Source: Pseudomonas sp. C1C7 (GTDB lineage Bacteria > Pseudomonadota > Gammaproteobacteria > Pseudomonadales > Pseudomonadaceae). From it: 64,000 nt of DNA. Within the stretch, counting starts at the first letter, position 1. The number at the start of each line of letters is the position of its first letter. Location: positions 86,805 to 150,804 of the forward strand of contig NZ_JABFMP010000014.1 of NCBI RefSeq assembly GCF_013359595.1, in the 5' to 3' direction. This document shows positions 10,441 through 17,619 of the stretch, in pieces. The notes under the pieces are model-generated. The model was not told where the DNA came from and ran no database searches. It saw only the letters and a program-made list of their open reading frames with translations. A program made the position numbers and the translations under genes.

Positions 10441-10664
10441 GTTCATACCTGTGTATGAACTTGCTGACCCTCTGTACAAGTGACGCCACGTCAGCCGCGC
10501 CGTACATTGGCGCCACGCATTCGGCAGGTGGCCTTGCACTCCACCCACCGAAGAATGATCGCCGGCAGCCGATCATTCTCCTGTGCAACGCCCCGGCTCC
10601 TCTTCCCGATCACAGGGCCGGGTTTTCTGCGCCCGCATACTCGTTATGCGGGCGCTTTTTTTTT
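10441..10664 (+). ncRNA. Candidate structured RNA or leader upstream of norB
   Basis: A gene-free stretch dense in pairable arms. Visible are GTTCATAC/GTATGAAC (10441-10460), GGTGG/CCACC (10527-10545), TTGCAC/GTGCAA (10534-10539 with 10583-10588) enclosing a perfect 10-bp stem AGAATGATCG/CGATCATTCT (10552-10579), and CTGTG/CACAG (10581-10585 with 10611-10615) interlocked with CCCGGC/GCCGGG (10592-10597 with 10617-10622). The last two give a possible pseudoknot. An intrinsic terminator follows. It could be a small RNA or an attenuating leader of norB. I could not match it to a known RNA family, and no convincing promoter was found. Confidence 0.4.
10629..10664 (+). terminator. Strong intrinsic terminator just before norB
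   Basis: A 10-bp stem, GCGCCCGCAT/ATGCGGGCGC, with a 7-nt loop is followed by nine T. It ends 17 bp before the norB start codon. That is too close for a normal upstream gene end, because no gene precedes it, so it fits either an sRNA end or transcription attenuation of norB. Confidence 0.85.
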
Positions 10665-10680
10665 GATAATGAGGTGATCC

Positions 10681-12957
10681 ATGGGGGAATACCGCAAGTT
10701 ATGGTGGTCGCTGATTGGCGTCCTCGGCGTGACGTTCTGCCTGCTGGGCTGGTTCGGTCACGAAATCTACCGACAGGCCCCGCCGATCCCCGAGCAGGTG
10801 CAAAGCGTCGACGGCACCACCCTGTTCCGCGCCGGCGACATCCTCGACGGGCAAACCGCCTGGCAGAGTATCGGCGGCATGCAGTTGGGCTCGATCTGGG
10901 GGCACGGCGCCTACCAGGCACCGGACTGGACGGCCGACTGGCTGCACCGCGAACTGCTCGCCTGGCTCGACCTGGCCGCACAGCAGGCCTACGGCAAGAC
11001 CTTCGAGCACATCGATGACGACCAGCAAGCCCAGCTGCGCCATCAACTCAAGCGCGAATACCGTGGCAACCGCCTGGTCAACGGCACACTGATCCTCAGC
11101 GAGCGCCGCATCCAGGCCATCGCGCAAACCGCCGCCTATTACCATGCCCTGTTCGGCAACGACGCTTCGCTGCACCATAGCCGCGAGAGCTTCGCCATGA
11201 AGGAAAACACCCTGCCCGACGCCACCCGGCGCCAGCAGCTGACACAGTTTTTCTTCTGGACCGCCTGGGCGGCCGCCACCGAGCGTGACGGCCAGGCCGC
11301 AACCTTCACCAACAATTGGCCCCACGAACCGCTGATCGACAACCACCCGACCGCCGAAAACATGGTCTGGTCGATTATCAGCATTGTCGTGTTGCTGGCG
11401 GGGATCGGTTTCCTGGTCTGGGGCTGGGCCTTCCTGCGCAATCACGAAGAAGGCGAGCCCAAGGTGCCGGCCCAGGATCCCCTGAGCCTGATCAAACTCA
11501 CCCCCTCGCAAAAAGCCCTGGGCAAATACCTGCTGCTGGTCGGCGCGCTGTTCGGCTTCCAGGTACTGATGGGCGGCGTGACCGCGCATTACACGGTCGA
11601 AGGCCAGGATTTCTACGGCCTGCCCCTGTCGAAGTGGTTCCCCTACTCGCTGACCCGCACCTGGCATCTGCAAAGCGCGATGTTCTGGATCGCCACCGGC
11701 TTCCTCGCGGCGGGGTTGTTTCTCGCACCGTTCATCAACGGCGGCAAGGACCCGAAATGGCAGAAGCTGGGTGTCGATATTCTGTTCTGGGCCCTGGTGC
11801 TGGTGGTCGTCGGCTCCTATGCCGGCAACTTCCTCGCCATCGCGCAACTGATGCCCCACGAGTGGAGCTTCTGGCTCGGTCATCAGGGTTATGAGTACGT
11901 GGACCTGGGCCGTCTTTGGCAGATCGCCAAATTCGCCGGGATCGTGTTCTGGCTGGTCCTGATGCTGCGCGCGATGCTGCCCGCCCTGCGCCAGCCCGGC
12001 GACAAAAACCTGCTGGCGCTGCTGGCCTGCTCGGTGATTGCCATCGGTCTGTTCTACGGTGCCGGCCTGTTCTATGGCGAGCGCACCAACCTGTCGGTGA
12101 TGGAGTACTGGCGCTGGTGGGTGGTGCATCTGTGGGTCGAAGGTTTCTTCGAGGTGTTCGCCACCACGGCGCTGGCGTTCATCTTCACCAGCATGGGCCT
12201 GGTGTCCAAGCGCCTGGCCACCACCGCGACCCTGGGTTCGGCTTCACTGTTCATGCTCGGCGGTGTACCCGGCACGTTCCACCACATCTATTTCTCCGGC
12301 ACCACCACACCGGTGATGGCGGTGGGCGCCACCTTCAGCGCCCTGGAAGTGGTGCCGCTGATCCTGCTGGGCCATGAAGCCTGGGAAAACTGGCGGCTCA
12401 AGGAACGTGCGGCATGGATGGCGCAGATTCGCTGGCCATTGCAGTTCTTCATCGCCACCGCGTTCTGGAACATGCTCGGCGCCGGGGTGTTCGGCTTCCT
12501 GATCAACCCGCCGATTTCGCTGTATTACATCCAGGGCCTGAACACCACGCCGCTGCACGCTCACGCCGCGCTGTTCGGGGTGTATGGCTCGCTGGCACTG
12601 GGTTTCAGCCTGCTGATCCTGCGTTACCTGCGGCCGAACCTGCAGTTCAACGATCGCCTGATGAGCACCGGCTTCTGGTGGCTCAACGGCGGCCTGATGC
12701 TGATGATCGTCACCAGCCTGCTGCCGATCGGCATCCTGCAGTTCTACGCCAGCGCCAGCCAGGGCCTGTGGTACGCCCGCGGCGAAGAGTTCATGCAACA
12801 GGATCTGCTGCAGACCCTGCGCTGGGTGCGCACCTTCGGCGACATCGTGTTTCTGGTCGGCGCGTTTGCGGTGATCTGGCAAATCGCCGGCGGCCTGCTG
12901 TTTTCGTCCCGTCATCCGCGTACGGTAGATGCGCTGGACATCGGCGGACAACGCTAA
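10681..12957 (+). CDS. norB: Quinol-dependent nitric oxide reductase (qNor)
   Basis: A 758-residue inner-membrane enzyme of the haem-copper oxidase superfamily that reduces 2 NO to N2O with electrons from quinol. The first ~220 residues are the long periplasmic extension that marks the single-subunit qNor, between one N-terminal membrane helix and the NorB-like bundle. Haem and non-haem iron ligands are visible in TRTWHLQSAMFW, WWVVHLWVEGFFEVF, GTFHHIYFSGTTTPVM and TPLHAHAALFGVYG. No norC or norR gene is nearby, so it probably serves NO detoxification rather than full denitrification. An AATGAGGTGATCC stretch with GAGG precedes the start. Confidence 0.95.
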   Translation: MGEYRKLWWSLIGVLGVTFCLLGWFGHEIYRQAPPIPEQVQSVDGTTLFRAGDILDGQTAWQSIGGMQLGSIWGHGAYQAPDWTADWLHRELLAWLDLAAQQAYGKTFEHIDDDQQAQLRHQLKREYRGNRLVNGTLILSERRIQAIAQTAAYYHALFGNDASLHHSRESFAMKENTLPDATRRQQLTQFFFWTAWAAATERDGQAATFTNNWPHEPLIDNHPTAENMVWSIISIVVLLAGIGFLVWGWAFLRNHEEGEPKVPAQDPLSLIKLTPSQKALGKYLLLVGALFGFQVLMGGVTAHYTVEGQDFYGLPLSKWFPYSLTRTWHLQSAMFWIATGFLAAGLFLAPFINGGKDPKWQKLGVDILFWALVLVVVGSYAGNFLAIAQLMPHEWSFWLGHQGYEYVDLGRLWQIAKFAGIVFWLVLMLRAMLPALRQPGDKNLLALLACSVIAIGLFYGAGLFYGERTNLSVMEYWRWWVVHLWVEGFFEVFATTALAFIFTSMGLVSKRLATTATLGSASLFMLGGVPGTFHHIYFSGTTTPVMAVGATFSALEVVPLILLGHEAWENWRLKERAAWMAQIRWPLQFFIATAFWNMLGAGVFGFLINPPISLYYIQGLNTTPLHAHAALFGVYGSLALGFSLLILRYLRPNLQFNDRLMSTGFWWLNGGLMLMIVTSLLPIGILQFYASASQGLWYARGEEFMQQDLLQTLRWVRTFGDIVFLVGAFAVIWQIAGGLLFSSRHPRTVDALDIGGQR

Positions 12958-12968
12958 ATCGCAGACAC

Positions 12969-12997
12969 AAAAAAGGGCGCCACTGGCGCCCTTTTTT
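12969..12997. terminator. Bidirectional terminator between norB and ibpA
   Basis: The symmetric stem GGGCGCC/GGCGCCC is flanked by A6 on the left and T6 on the right. It sits between the convergent norB and heat-shock genes and can serve both strands. Confidence 0.9.
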
Positions 12998-13007
12998 ACT
13001 GTCCGGC

Positions 13008-13454
13008 TTAGTGTTGCAGCGCCGGTTTCTGCGCCCCGTTGATCGGGATGCGCTTGGCTTTCGCTTCTTCCGGGATCACACGCAACAGGTCGATGCTCAA
13101 CAGACCGTTGCTCAGGCCCGCGGCCTTGATTTCGATGTGATCCGCCAGACGGAAGGACAGCTTGAAGGCTCGCTGGGCGATGCCTTGATGCAGGAAGGTC
13201 ACGCCTTCGCTCGCATCACGCTTGCCGCCACTGATGGTCAGCACGCCCTTCTCCACTTGCAGCTCCAGGTCTTCTTCCTGGAAACCGGCTGCCGCCACGA
13301 CGATGCGGTATTGATCGTCACCGTGTTTTTCGACGTTGTAGGGAGGGTAAGTGCTGCCAGGCTCGTTGCGCAGGGCGGTTTCGAACAGGTCGTTGAAACG
13401 GTCGAAGCCCACCGAGGAACGGAACAGAGGCGCCAGGGAAAATGCAGTAGTCAT
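13008..13454 (-). CDS. ibpA: Small heat-shock protein Hsp20 (IbpA type)
   Basis: A 148-residue alpha-crystallin-type holdase that binds unfolding proteins and hands them to DnaK/ClpB. The N-terminal arm FDRFNDLFE and the start of the crystallin domain YPPYNVEKHGDDQYRIVVAA are typical of the IbpA class. The loop AFKLSFRLADHIEIKAAGLSNGLLSIDL follows, and a C-terminal IPI motif (KRIPINGA) is present. It is preceded by a sigma32 promoter and a leader resembling a ROSE thermometer, which matches known ibpA control. Confidence 0.95.
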   Translation of the reverse strand: MTTAFSLAPLFRSSVGFDRFNDLFETALRNEPGSTYPPYNVEKHGDDQYRIVVAAAGFQEEDLELQVEKGVLTISGGKRDASEGVTFLHQGIAQRAFKLSFRLADHIEIKAAGLSNGLLSIDLLRVIPEEAKAKRIPINGAQKPALQH

Positions 13455-13520
13455 GGTTCAAATCTCCTGAAAACAATCAGCAAGGTTTTTTGTCTCCGCG
13501 ACCCGAATTCGGCATCGCGT
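13455..13520 (-). promoter_or_regulatory. ROSE-like RNA thermometer in the ibpA 5' leader
   Basis: The transcript leader between the sigma32 promoter and the ATG carries UUGCU (complement of 13479-13483) shortly before the Shine-Dalgarno AGGAG (complement of 13464-13468). The U(U/C)GCU element pairing with the ribosome site is the hallmark of ROSE thermometers, which are established for ibpA genes in Pseudomonas. The upstream half contains GCCGAATTCGGG, able to form another hairpin. Actual folding was not computed. Confidence 0.7.
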
Positions 13521-13525
13521 AACCC

Positions 13526-13555
13526 TTAGATAGGGACCGCTGATTGCATTTCAAG
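13526..13555 (-). promoter_or_regulatory. Sigma32 heat-shock promoter of ibpA
   Basis: On the minus strand, CTTGAAA (-35; complement of 13549-13555) is followed by 13 bp and then CCCTATCTAA (-10; complement of 13526-13535). This is close to the sigma32 consensus CTTGAAA-N-CCCCATNT and lies about 75 bp upstream of the ibpA start. Confidence 0.85.
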
Positions 13556-13575
13556 AGATTTTTTGCAGATTTTTT

Positions 13576-14535
13576 TCAGGCCGCTTGCGCCACCGGCAAG
13601 CCGAGCAGGCGCGAAACCTGATCCAGCTCGGTCTCGCGACGCAGGACGTTGAACAGCTCAACGGCCTCTGGATAATTGCGGGTCAGCATCGCCAGCCACT
13701 GCTTCAGACGGCCCGGCGCCTGACGCGGGGTCATCTGCGCCACGGCCTGCAGCCAGAAGTCCTGGAGCAGTGGCAGCAGCTCGGCCCAGGTCATCTCGAC
13801 CACCTCTTCACCGGCCCGCGCCGCGGCGATTTGCCGGGCCAGATCCGGCCGCGACACCAGACCGCGACCGAGCATGATGTCTTCCACGCCACTGATCTCA
13901 CGGCAACGACGCCAGTCCTCGACGCTCCAGATATCGCCATTGGCGAACACCGGCACCTTGACCACGTCCTGCACCCGTGGAATCCATTCCCAATGCGCCG
14001 GCGGCTTGTAACCGTCGGTCTTGGTCCGCGCATGAACCACAATATGCTCCGCGCCGCCCTCAGCCAGCGCCGTGGCGCAGACCAGCGAACCATCCGGGCT
14101 GTCGAAGCCCAGGCGCATCTTGGCCGTCACCGGAATATGCGCCGGCACCGCACGCCGAACGTGCTCGACGATCTGGTTCAACAACTCCGGCTCCTTGAGC
14201 AGCACCGCACCGCCCCGGGACTTGTTCACCGTCTTGGCCGGGCAGCCGAAGTTCAGGTCAATCACCTCCGACCCCAGCTCACAGGCCAGCGCAGCGTTTT
14301 CCGCCAGACACACCGGATCCGAACCGAGCAACTGCACACGTAGCGGCACGCCGGAAGCGGTGCGGGCACCGTTCAGCAGTTCGGGACCGAACTTGTGGAA
14401 ATAGGCAGGCGTAAGCAACTGATCGTTGACCCGAATGAACTCGGTCACACACCAATCAATCCCACCCACCCGGGTCAGCACATCGCGCAAGATGTTATCG
14501 ACCAACCCCTCCATGGGTGCCAGAGCAATTTGCAT
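13576..14535 (-). CDS. dusC: tRNA-dihydrouridine(16) synthase
   Basis: A 319-residue FMN enzyme that reduces uridine 16 of tRNA to dihydrouridine. The TIM-barrel start [18 protein letters not shown], the catalytic cysteine in [21 protein letters not shown] (about residues 93-113), [19 protein letters not shown] and [17 protein letters not shown] are all visible. The C-terminal helical domain has the length of the DusC class. The ATG at 14535 is preferred over an upstream TTG. It is separately transcribed from the upstream heat-shock leader. Confidence 0.92.
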   Translation of the reverse strand: MQIALAPMEGLVDNILRDVLTRVGGIDWCVTEFIRVNDQLLTPAYFHKFGPELLNGARTASGVPLRVQLLGSDPVCLAENAALACELGSEVIDLNFGCPAKTVNKSRGGAVLLKEPELLNQIVEHVRRAVPAHIPVTAKMRLGFDSPDGSLVCATALAEGGAEHIVVHARTKTDGYKPPAHWEWIPRVQDVVKVPVFANGDIWSVEDWRRCREISGVEDIMLGRGLVSRPDLARQIAAARAGEEVVEMTWAELLPLLQDFWLQAVAQMTPRQAPGRLKQWLAMLTRNYPEAVELFNVLRRETELDQVSRLLGLPVAQAA

Positions 14536-14590
14536 GGAAAACACACTCAACGAAAAACGGCGGGCAGTTTACTGGTTTTCAGGGCGGAAC

Positions 14591-14742
14591 GTGTAGGAGC
14601 TGACGAGTGAAACGAAGCTGCGATCTTCAAAGATCAAAAGATCTCAGCCTTCGGCAGCGCCTGCATTGGGACTGCATGCACCCGCAAAAATCAGGTTGAA
14701 TGTCAGGCCGCCTTCGCGGGCAAGCCCGCTCCCACAGGGGTT
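14591..14742. repeat. Intergenic repeat remnants (two families)
   Basis: TGTAGGAGCTGACGAGTGAAACGAAGCTGCGATCTT and its partial inverted partner (to about 14670) form one Pseudomonas intergenic repeat type. CGCGGGCAAGCCCGCTCCCACAGG (about 14717-14740) is a single REP of the common family. They fill the gap between dusC and the thioesterase gene. Confidence 0.55.
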
Positions 14743-14760
14743 CTGCGTACATCCATGAAG

Positions 14761-15198
14761 TCAGGTCGGGAGTTGAAGCGCCGGGCCGTACCCTTCAATG
14801 AACTCTGTGGGCATACGCTTGGGCCTGCCGGTGGACAGCTCAATACAGACAAATGTGGTCTGCGCCCGCAACAAAGTCGCATTGTCACCAGGCCGCTTTA
14901 ACTGAAAATGACGAGTCATCTTCAGGCGCTGGTCCCAATCGACAATCCAGGTCGCCATCTGCAACTCATCACCTTCATAGGCCGCCGCCAGATAGTCAAT
15001 CTCATGCCGCACCACCGCCATCGCCCGGTCCAACCGGCGATATTCGGCCAGATCCAGGCCAAGGCGCTGCGAGTGCCGCCAGGCGCAACGCTCGAGCCAG
15101 GTCACATACACCGCGTTATTGGCGTGCCCCAGCCCATCGATATCTTCGGCGGCCACTTGCAGATCAATGATGAACGGCGTTGCCCGATCCCAGCCCAT
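14761..15198 (-). CDS. 4HBT-superfamily acyl-CoA thioesterase
   Basis: A 145-residue hot-dog fold protein. The catalytic-type motif DIDGLGHANNAVYVTWLERC (about residues 18-37) contains the Asp and the HxNN-like turn seen in 4-hydroxybenzoyl-CoA and YbgC-like thioesterases. The central VVRHEIDYLAAAYEGDEL strand follows the family pattern. It should hydrolyse an acyl-CoA in the cytoplasm, but the substrate cannot be read from sequence. It lies upstream of dusC on the same strand with repeats in between, so cotranscription is unlikely. Confidence 0.85.
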   Translation of the reverse strand: MGWDRATPFIIDLQVAAEDIDGLGHANNAVYVTWLERCAWRHSQRLGLDLAEYRRLDRAMAVVRHEIDYLAAAYEGDELQMATWIVDWDQRLKMTRHFQLKRPGDNATLLRAQTTFVCIELSTGRPKRMPTEFIEGYGPALQLPT

Positions 15199-15246
15199 GC
15201 CCCACTCCCGGTCAGATATTGTCGACCGGCGCAGTGTAACGGATGC

Positions 15247-16080
15247 TCAGGCCGATTGGCGCGATTGCAGGCTGCGACCGGCCAGCAGTGATAACACGCC
15301 ATCAATCACCCGAGGGTCGGCGAGCACCCGGTGATGACCACCCTCCTCCAGGCGCAGCAGGCGGCTGTCGAACCAGGCTTCGTGGATCAACTGCGCTTCC
15401 TTGGCCGGGACATACTTGTCGTCCTCGGCATGAACGATCAGGCCGGGCATGTCGAGCTGATAGTGCGCTACGTCCAGCGTGGCGGCGCGCATGCCGACGT
15501 CTTTCTCGACCTGACGGATGAAAGCCGAACGGGCTTTCGGCGGCAGTCGCACGTAACGGGCAAAACCGCGCAACACCCCAAGAATGCGCGCCGGAGCGCC
15601 AATGGTGACCAGGGTTTCGGTGCGCAGACCCAATTGCACCGCCAGCATGGCACTGGCGCCTCCCATGGAATGGCCGATGACCGCTTGCAACGGCGGCAAT
15701 TCGGCAGCGGCTTCGAGCATGGCACGGGCGAACAGCACGACATTCGCTTCGGTGCCCGGTGAACGACCGTGTGCCGGGCCATCGAGGGCGACCACGGTGT
15801 AGCCGGCATCGACCAGGACGGTGATCAGGGTGGCGAATTGCGTTGGCCGACCTTCCCAGCCGTGCATCAGCAACACCGTCGGGCCTTGCCCCCAGCGCAA
15901 CGCAGAGAGGCCGAAACGCAAAGTGATTCGTTCGGATTTGGCCAGCAGCGGCAATTCCCAGTCGCTGGGTGGAAAATCCCGCGGCGTCATGAACGCCAGC
16001 CGCATTTTGCTTGCGACCAGTTTTGGAGCGAACCAGCCCAAGGTGCCATTAACGCCACGAACCCACTTCAACGTGCTCAT
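15247..16080 (-). CDS. Alpha/beta-hydrolase under a TetR regulator
   Basis: A 277-residue alpha/beta-hydrolase. The oxyanion region LLMHGWEGRPTQ (about residues 74-85), the nucleophile elbow VIGHSMGGASAML (about residues 137-149) and the terminal EEGGHHRVLADPRVI carrying the catalytic histidine are visible; an aspartate in HAEDDKYVP completes the triad. The start at 16080 (MSTLKWVRG) has a GGGAGAG ribosome site 3-4 bp upstream; the longer frame lacks one. It follows the TetR gene by 28 bp, so the two form a likely bicistron. The substrate is unknown, with esters or lipids plausible. Confidence 0.85.
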   Translation of the reverse strand: MSTLKWVRGVNGTLGWFAPKLVASKMRLAFMTPRDFPPSDWELPLLAKSERITLRFGLSALRWGQGPTVLLMHGWEGRPTQFATLITVLVDAGYTVVALDGPAHGRSPGTEANVVLFARAMLEAAAELPPLQAVIGHSMGGASAMLAVQLGLRTETLVTIGAPARILGVLRGFARYVRLPPKARSAFIRQVEKDVGMRAATLDVAHYQLDMPGLIVHAEDDKYVPAKEAQLIHEAWFDSRLLRLEEGGHHRVLADPRVIDGVLSLLAGRSLQSRQSA

Positions 16081-16108
16081 CGCTCTCTCCCAAGGCCTTG
16101 CCTTCAGG

Positions 16109-16648
16109 TCAACGCACCGCCGATTTGGCAGCGCGCAACAATCGATCGGATAAATCACCAGGCCCCAACGCCCGTGCCAGCGCCAGGCCGCCCACCATCA
16201 AGGCCATGTCGGCCAGGGCTTTTTCGATGTCTTCAGGGCTGTCCGCCAGCTGCGCGACCATCATTTCCATGTGCTCGTTGAGGGCCACACGGAAGGTATC
16301 GGGCAGGCGTCCGAGCTCGCCGATGGAGGCCGGAATCGGGCAGGCAGACTCGCTGGAATCGCGGTGCTTGCGCGACAGATAGAACGCAGCGACCAGGGCG
16401 CGACGCTCTTCACCGGTCAACTCGGCATCCATGTCGGCAATCGAGTCACGACGGCGCGCCAGCAAATGCTTGAACGCCTCCAGCATCATCGCGTCCTTGC
16501 TTTCGAAGTGTGCATAAAAGCCACCGACAGTCAGGCCGGCCGCGCCCATCACTTCGCCCACGCTCGGTTCCGCCGGGCCACGCTGGATCAGCGCTGCGCT
16601 GGCGGCCTTGAGAATGCGTTCTCGGGTTTGAGCTTTTTTATCGTTCAT
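16109..16648 (-). CDS. TetR-family transcriptional repressor
   Basis: A 179-residue regulator. The N-terminal helix-turn-helix reads RERILKAASAALIQRGPAEP, then SVGEVMGAAGLTVGGFYAHFESK (about residues 9-52), and the C-terminal part is a ligand-binding helical domain. The ATG at 16648 has GGAGGCA upstream, while the longer frame would start with TTG. A perfect inverted repeat directly upstream is a likely operator, giving autoregulation and control of the hydrolase behind it. Confidence 0.9.
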   Translation of the reverse strand: MNDKKAQTRERILKAASAALIQRGPAEPSVGEVMGAAGLTVGGFYAHFESKDAMMLEAFKHLLARRRDSIADMDAELTGEERRALVAAFYLSRKHRDSSESACPIPASIGELGRLPDTFRVALNEHMEMMVAQLADSPEDIEKALADMALMVGGLALARALGPGDLSDRLLRAAKSAVR

Positions 16649-16671
16649 CGTTGCCTCCAAATATTACGACT

Positions 16672-16698
16672 AGAATATTATTCTCATAATAATATTCT
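16672..16698. promoter_or_regulatory. Likely TetR operator (perfect inverted repeat)
   Basis: The arms AGAATATTAT and ATAATATTCT are exact reverse complements separated by 7 bp. The site begins 24 bp upstream of the TetR start codon. The length and symmetry fit a TetR dimer site, and its AT-richness would overlap a -10 region. Confidence 0.7.
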
Positions 16699-16775
16699 GC
16701 AAGTCGTGGATGTGACCGCTGGTCTGAAGAACAGTTTGAGAGAGGTAGGGAGATTTGGCCAAACGCCAGACAAAC

Positions 16776-16806
16776 AAAAGGGCCATTCAATAATTGAATG
16801 ACCCTT
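16776..16806 (-). terminator. Terminator of the tRNA Ala/Glu operon
   Basis: The inverted repeat AAGGG-c-CATTCAAT / ATTGAATG-ac-CCTT lies 26 bp after the last tRNA-Glu. The minus-strand tail CCCTTTTGTTTG gives a moderate U-tract. Confidence 0.7.
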
Positions 16807-16832
16807 ATAAAATCCCGCAGAGCGGGTAATCG

Positions 16833-16908
16833 TGGCGTCCCCTAGGGGACTCGAACCCCTGTTACCGCCGTGAAAGGGCGGTGTCCTAGGCCACTAGACG
16901 AAGGGGAC
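16833..16908 (-). tRNA. tRNA-Glu (UUC), copy 1
   Basis: 76 nt including an encoded CCA end. The acceptor GTCCCCTT pairs with AGGGGAC, the anticodon loop contains CTTTCAC (anticodon TTC), and the T-arm is GGGGTTCGAGTCCCC. It is the last gene of the four-tRNA minus-strand operon. Confidence 0.97.
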
Positions 16909-16986
16909 ACAAACCTTCTATACAACTGATCAGTGCTGAGTGCTGATCGATTCAAGGCCGGTGTGGCCAGACCTTGAACTGTAAAT

Positions 16987-17062
16987 TGGTGGAGCTAAGC
17001 GGGATCGAACCGCTGACCTCCTGCATGCCATGCAGGCGCTCTCCCAGCTGAGCTATAGCCCC
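16987..17062 (-). tRNA. tRNA-Ala (GGC), copy 1
   Basis: 76 nt with encoded CCA. It starts GGGGCTATAGCTCAGCTGGG, and the anticodon stem-loop CCTGCATGGCATGCAGG gives anticodon GGC. The T-arm is GCGGTTCGATCCCGC. Confidence 0.97.
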
Positions 17063-17115
17063 GGATTTTTCGCCTCTCGGCGGAGCGATCTCTTGCAACA
17101 TCGCTTCTGTAAAAC

Positions 17116-17191
17116 TGGCGTCCCCTAGGGGACTCGAACCCCTGTTACCGCCGTGAAAGGGCGGTGTCCTAGGCCACTAGACGAAGGGGAC
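17116..17191 (-). tRNA. tRNA-Glu (UUC), copy 2
   Basis: Identical in sequence to the copy at 16833 over its 76 nt, including the CCA end. It lies between the two tRNA-Ala genes. Confidence 0.97.
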
Positions 17192-17271
17192 GCAAACCCT
17201 TCTATACAACTGATCAACGCTGAGTGTTGATCGCTTCAAGGCCGGTGTGGCCAGACCTCGAAGTGTAAATT

Positions 17272-17347
<76 letters not shown>

Positions 17348-17380
17348 TCATCGTTGATGTCATCGCTGAGGACGGGGCGA

Positions 17381-17440
17381 ATCTTAAGGGCGTATCGAAA
17401 GCCTGTCAAACTTATTTTTCAAAAAATTTAAAATTTTTTG
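17381..17440 (-). promoter_or_regulatory. Sigma70 promoter with UP-like tract for the tRNA operon
   Basis: On the minus strand, a perfect TTGACA (complement of 17404-17409) is followed by 17 bp and TAAGAT (complement of 17381-17386). A GC-rich stretch, TCGCCCCGTCC, lies just after it, as in stringent-controlled stable-RNA promoters. An A/T run upstream (17410-17440) resembles an UP element. Confidence 0.75.
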
Positions 17441-17496
17441 TCGGCATAACAATCACTTACCGCCCTCCCCCCGTAAATCCGGGGGTAAAACCGTCT

Positions 17497-17615
17497 CTGT
17501 AGCAGCTGCCGCAGGCTGCGTTCGAGTGCGAAGCGCTCGCCCTGCCCCTTCATGTTGTCCATAAAGGGGCTGCTGCGCAGCCCGACGCAGCCTCGTACCT
17601 CGGCAGCTGCTACAG
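17497..17615. repeat. Long inverted repeat (GTAGCAGCTGCCGCAGG family)
   Basis: CTGTAGCAGCTGCCG at the left end is matched by CGGCAGCTGCTACAG at the right end, with GGCTGCG/CGCAGCC inside. Related pieces occur at about 42690 and 62662, so this is a second intergenic repeat family. It sits just after the gltX stop. Confidence 0.75.
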
Positions 17616-17619
17616 GGAA

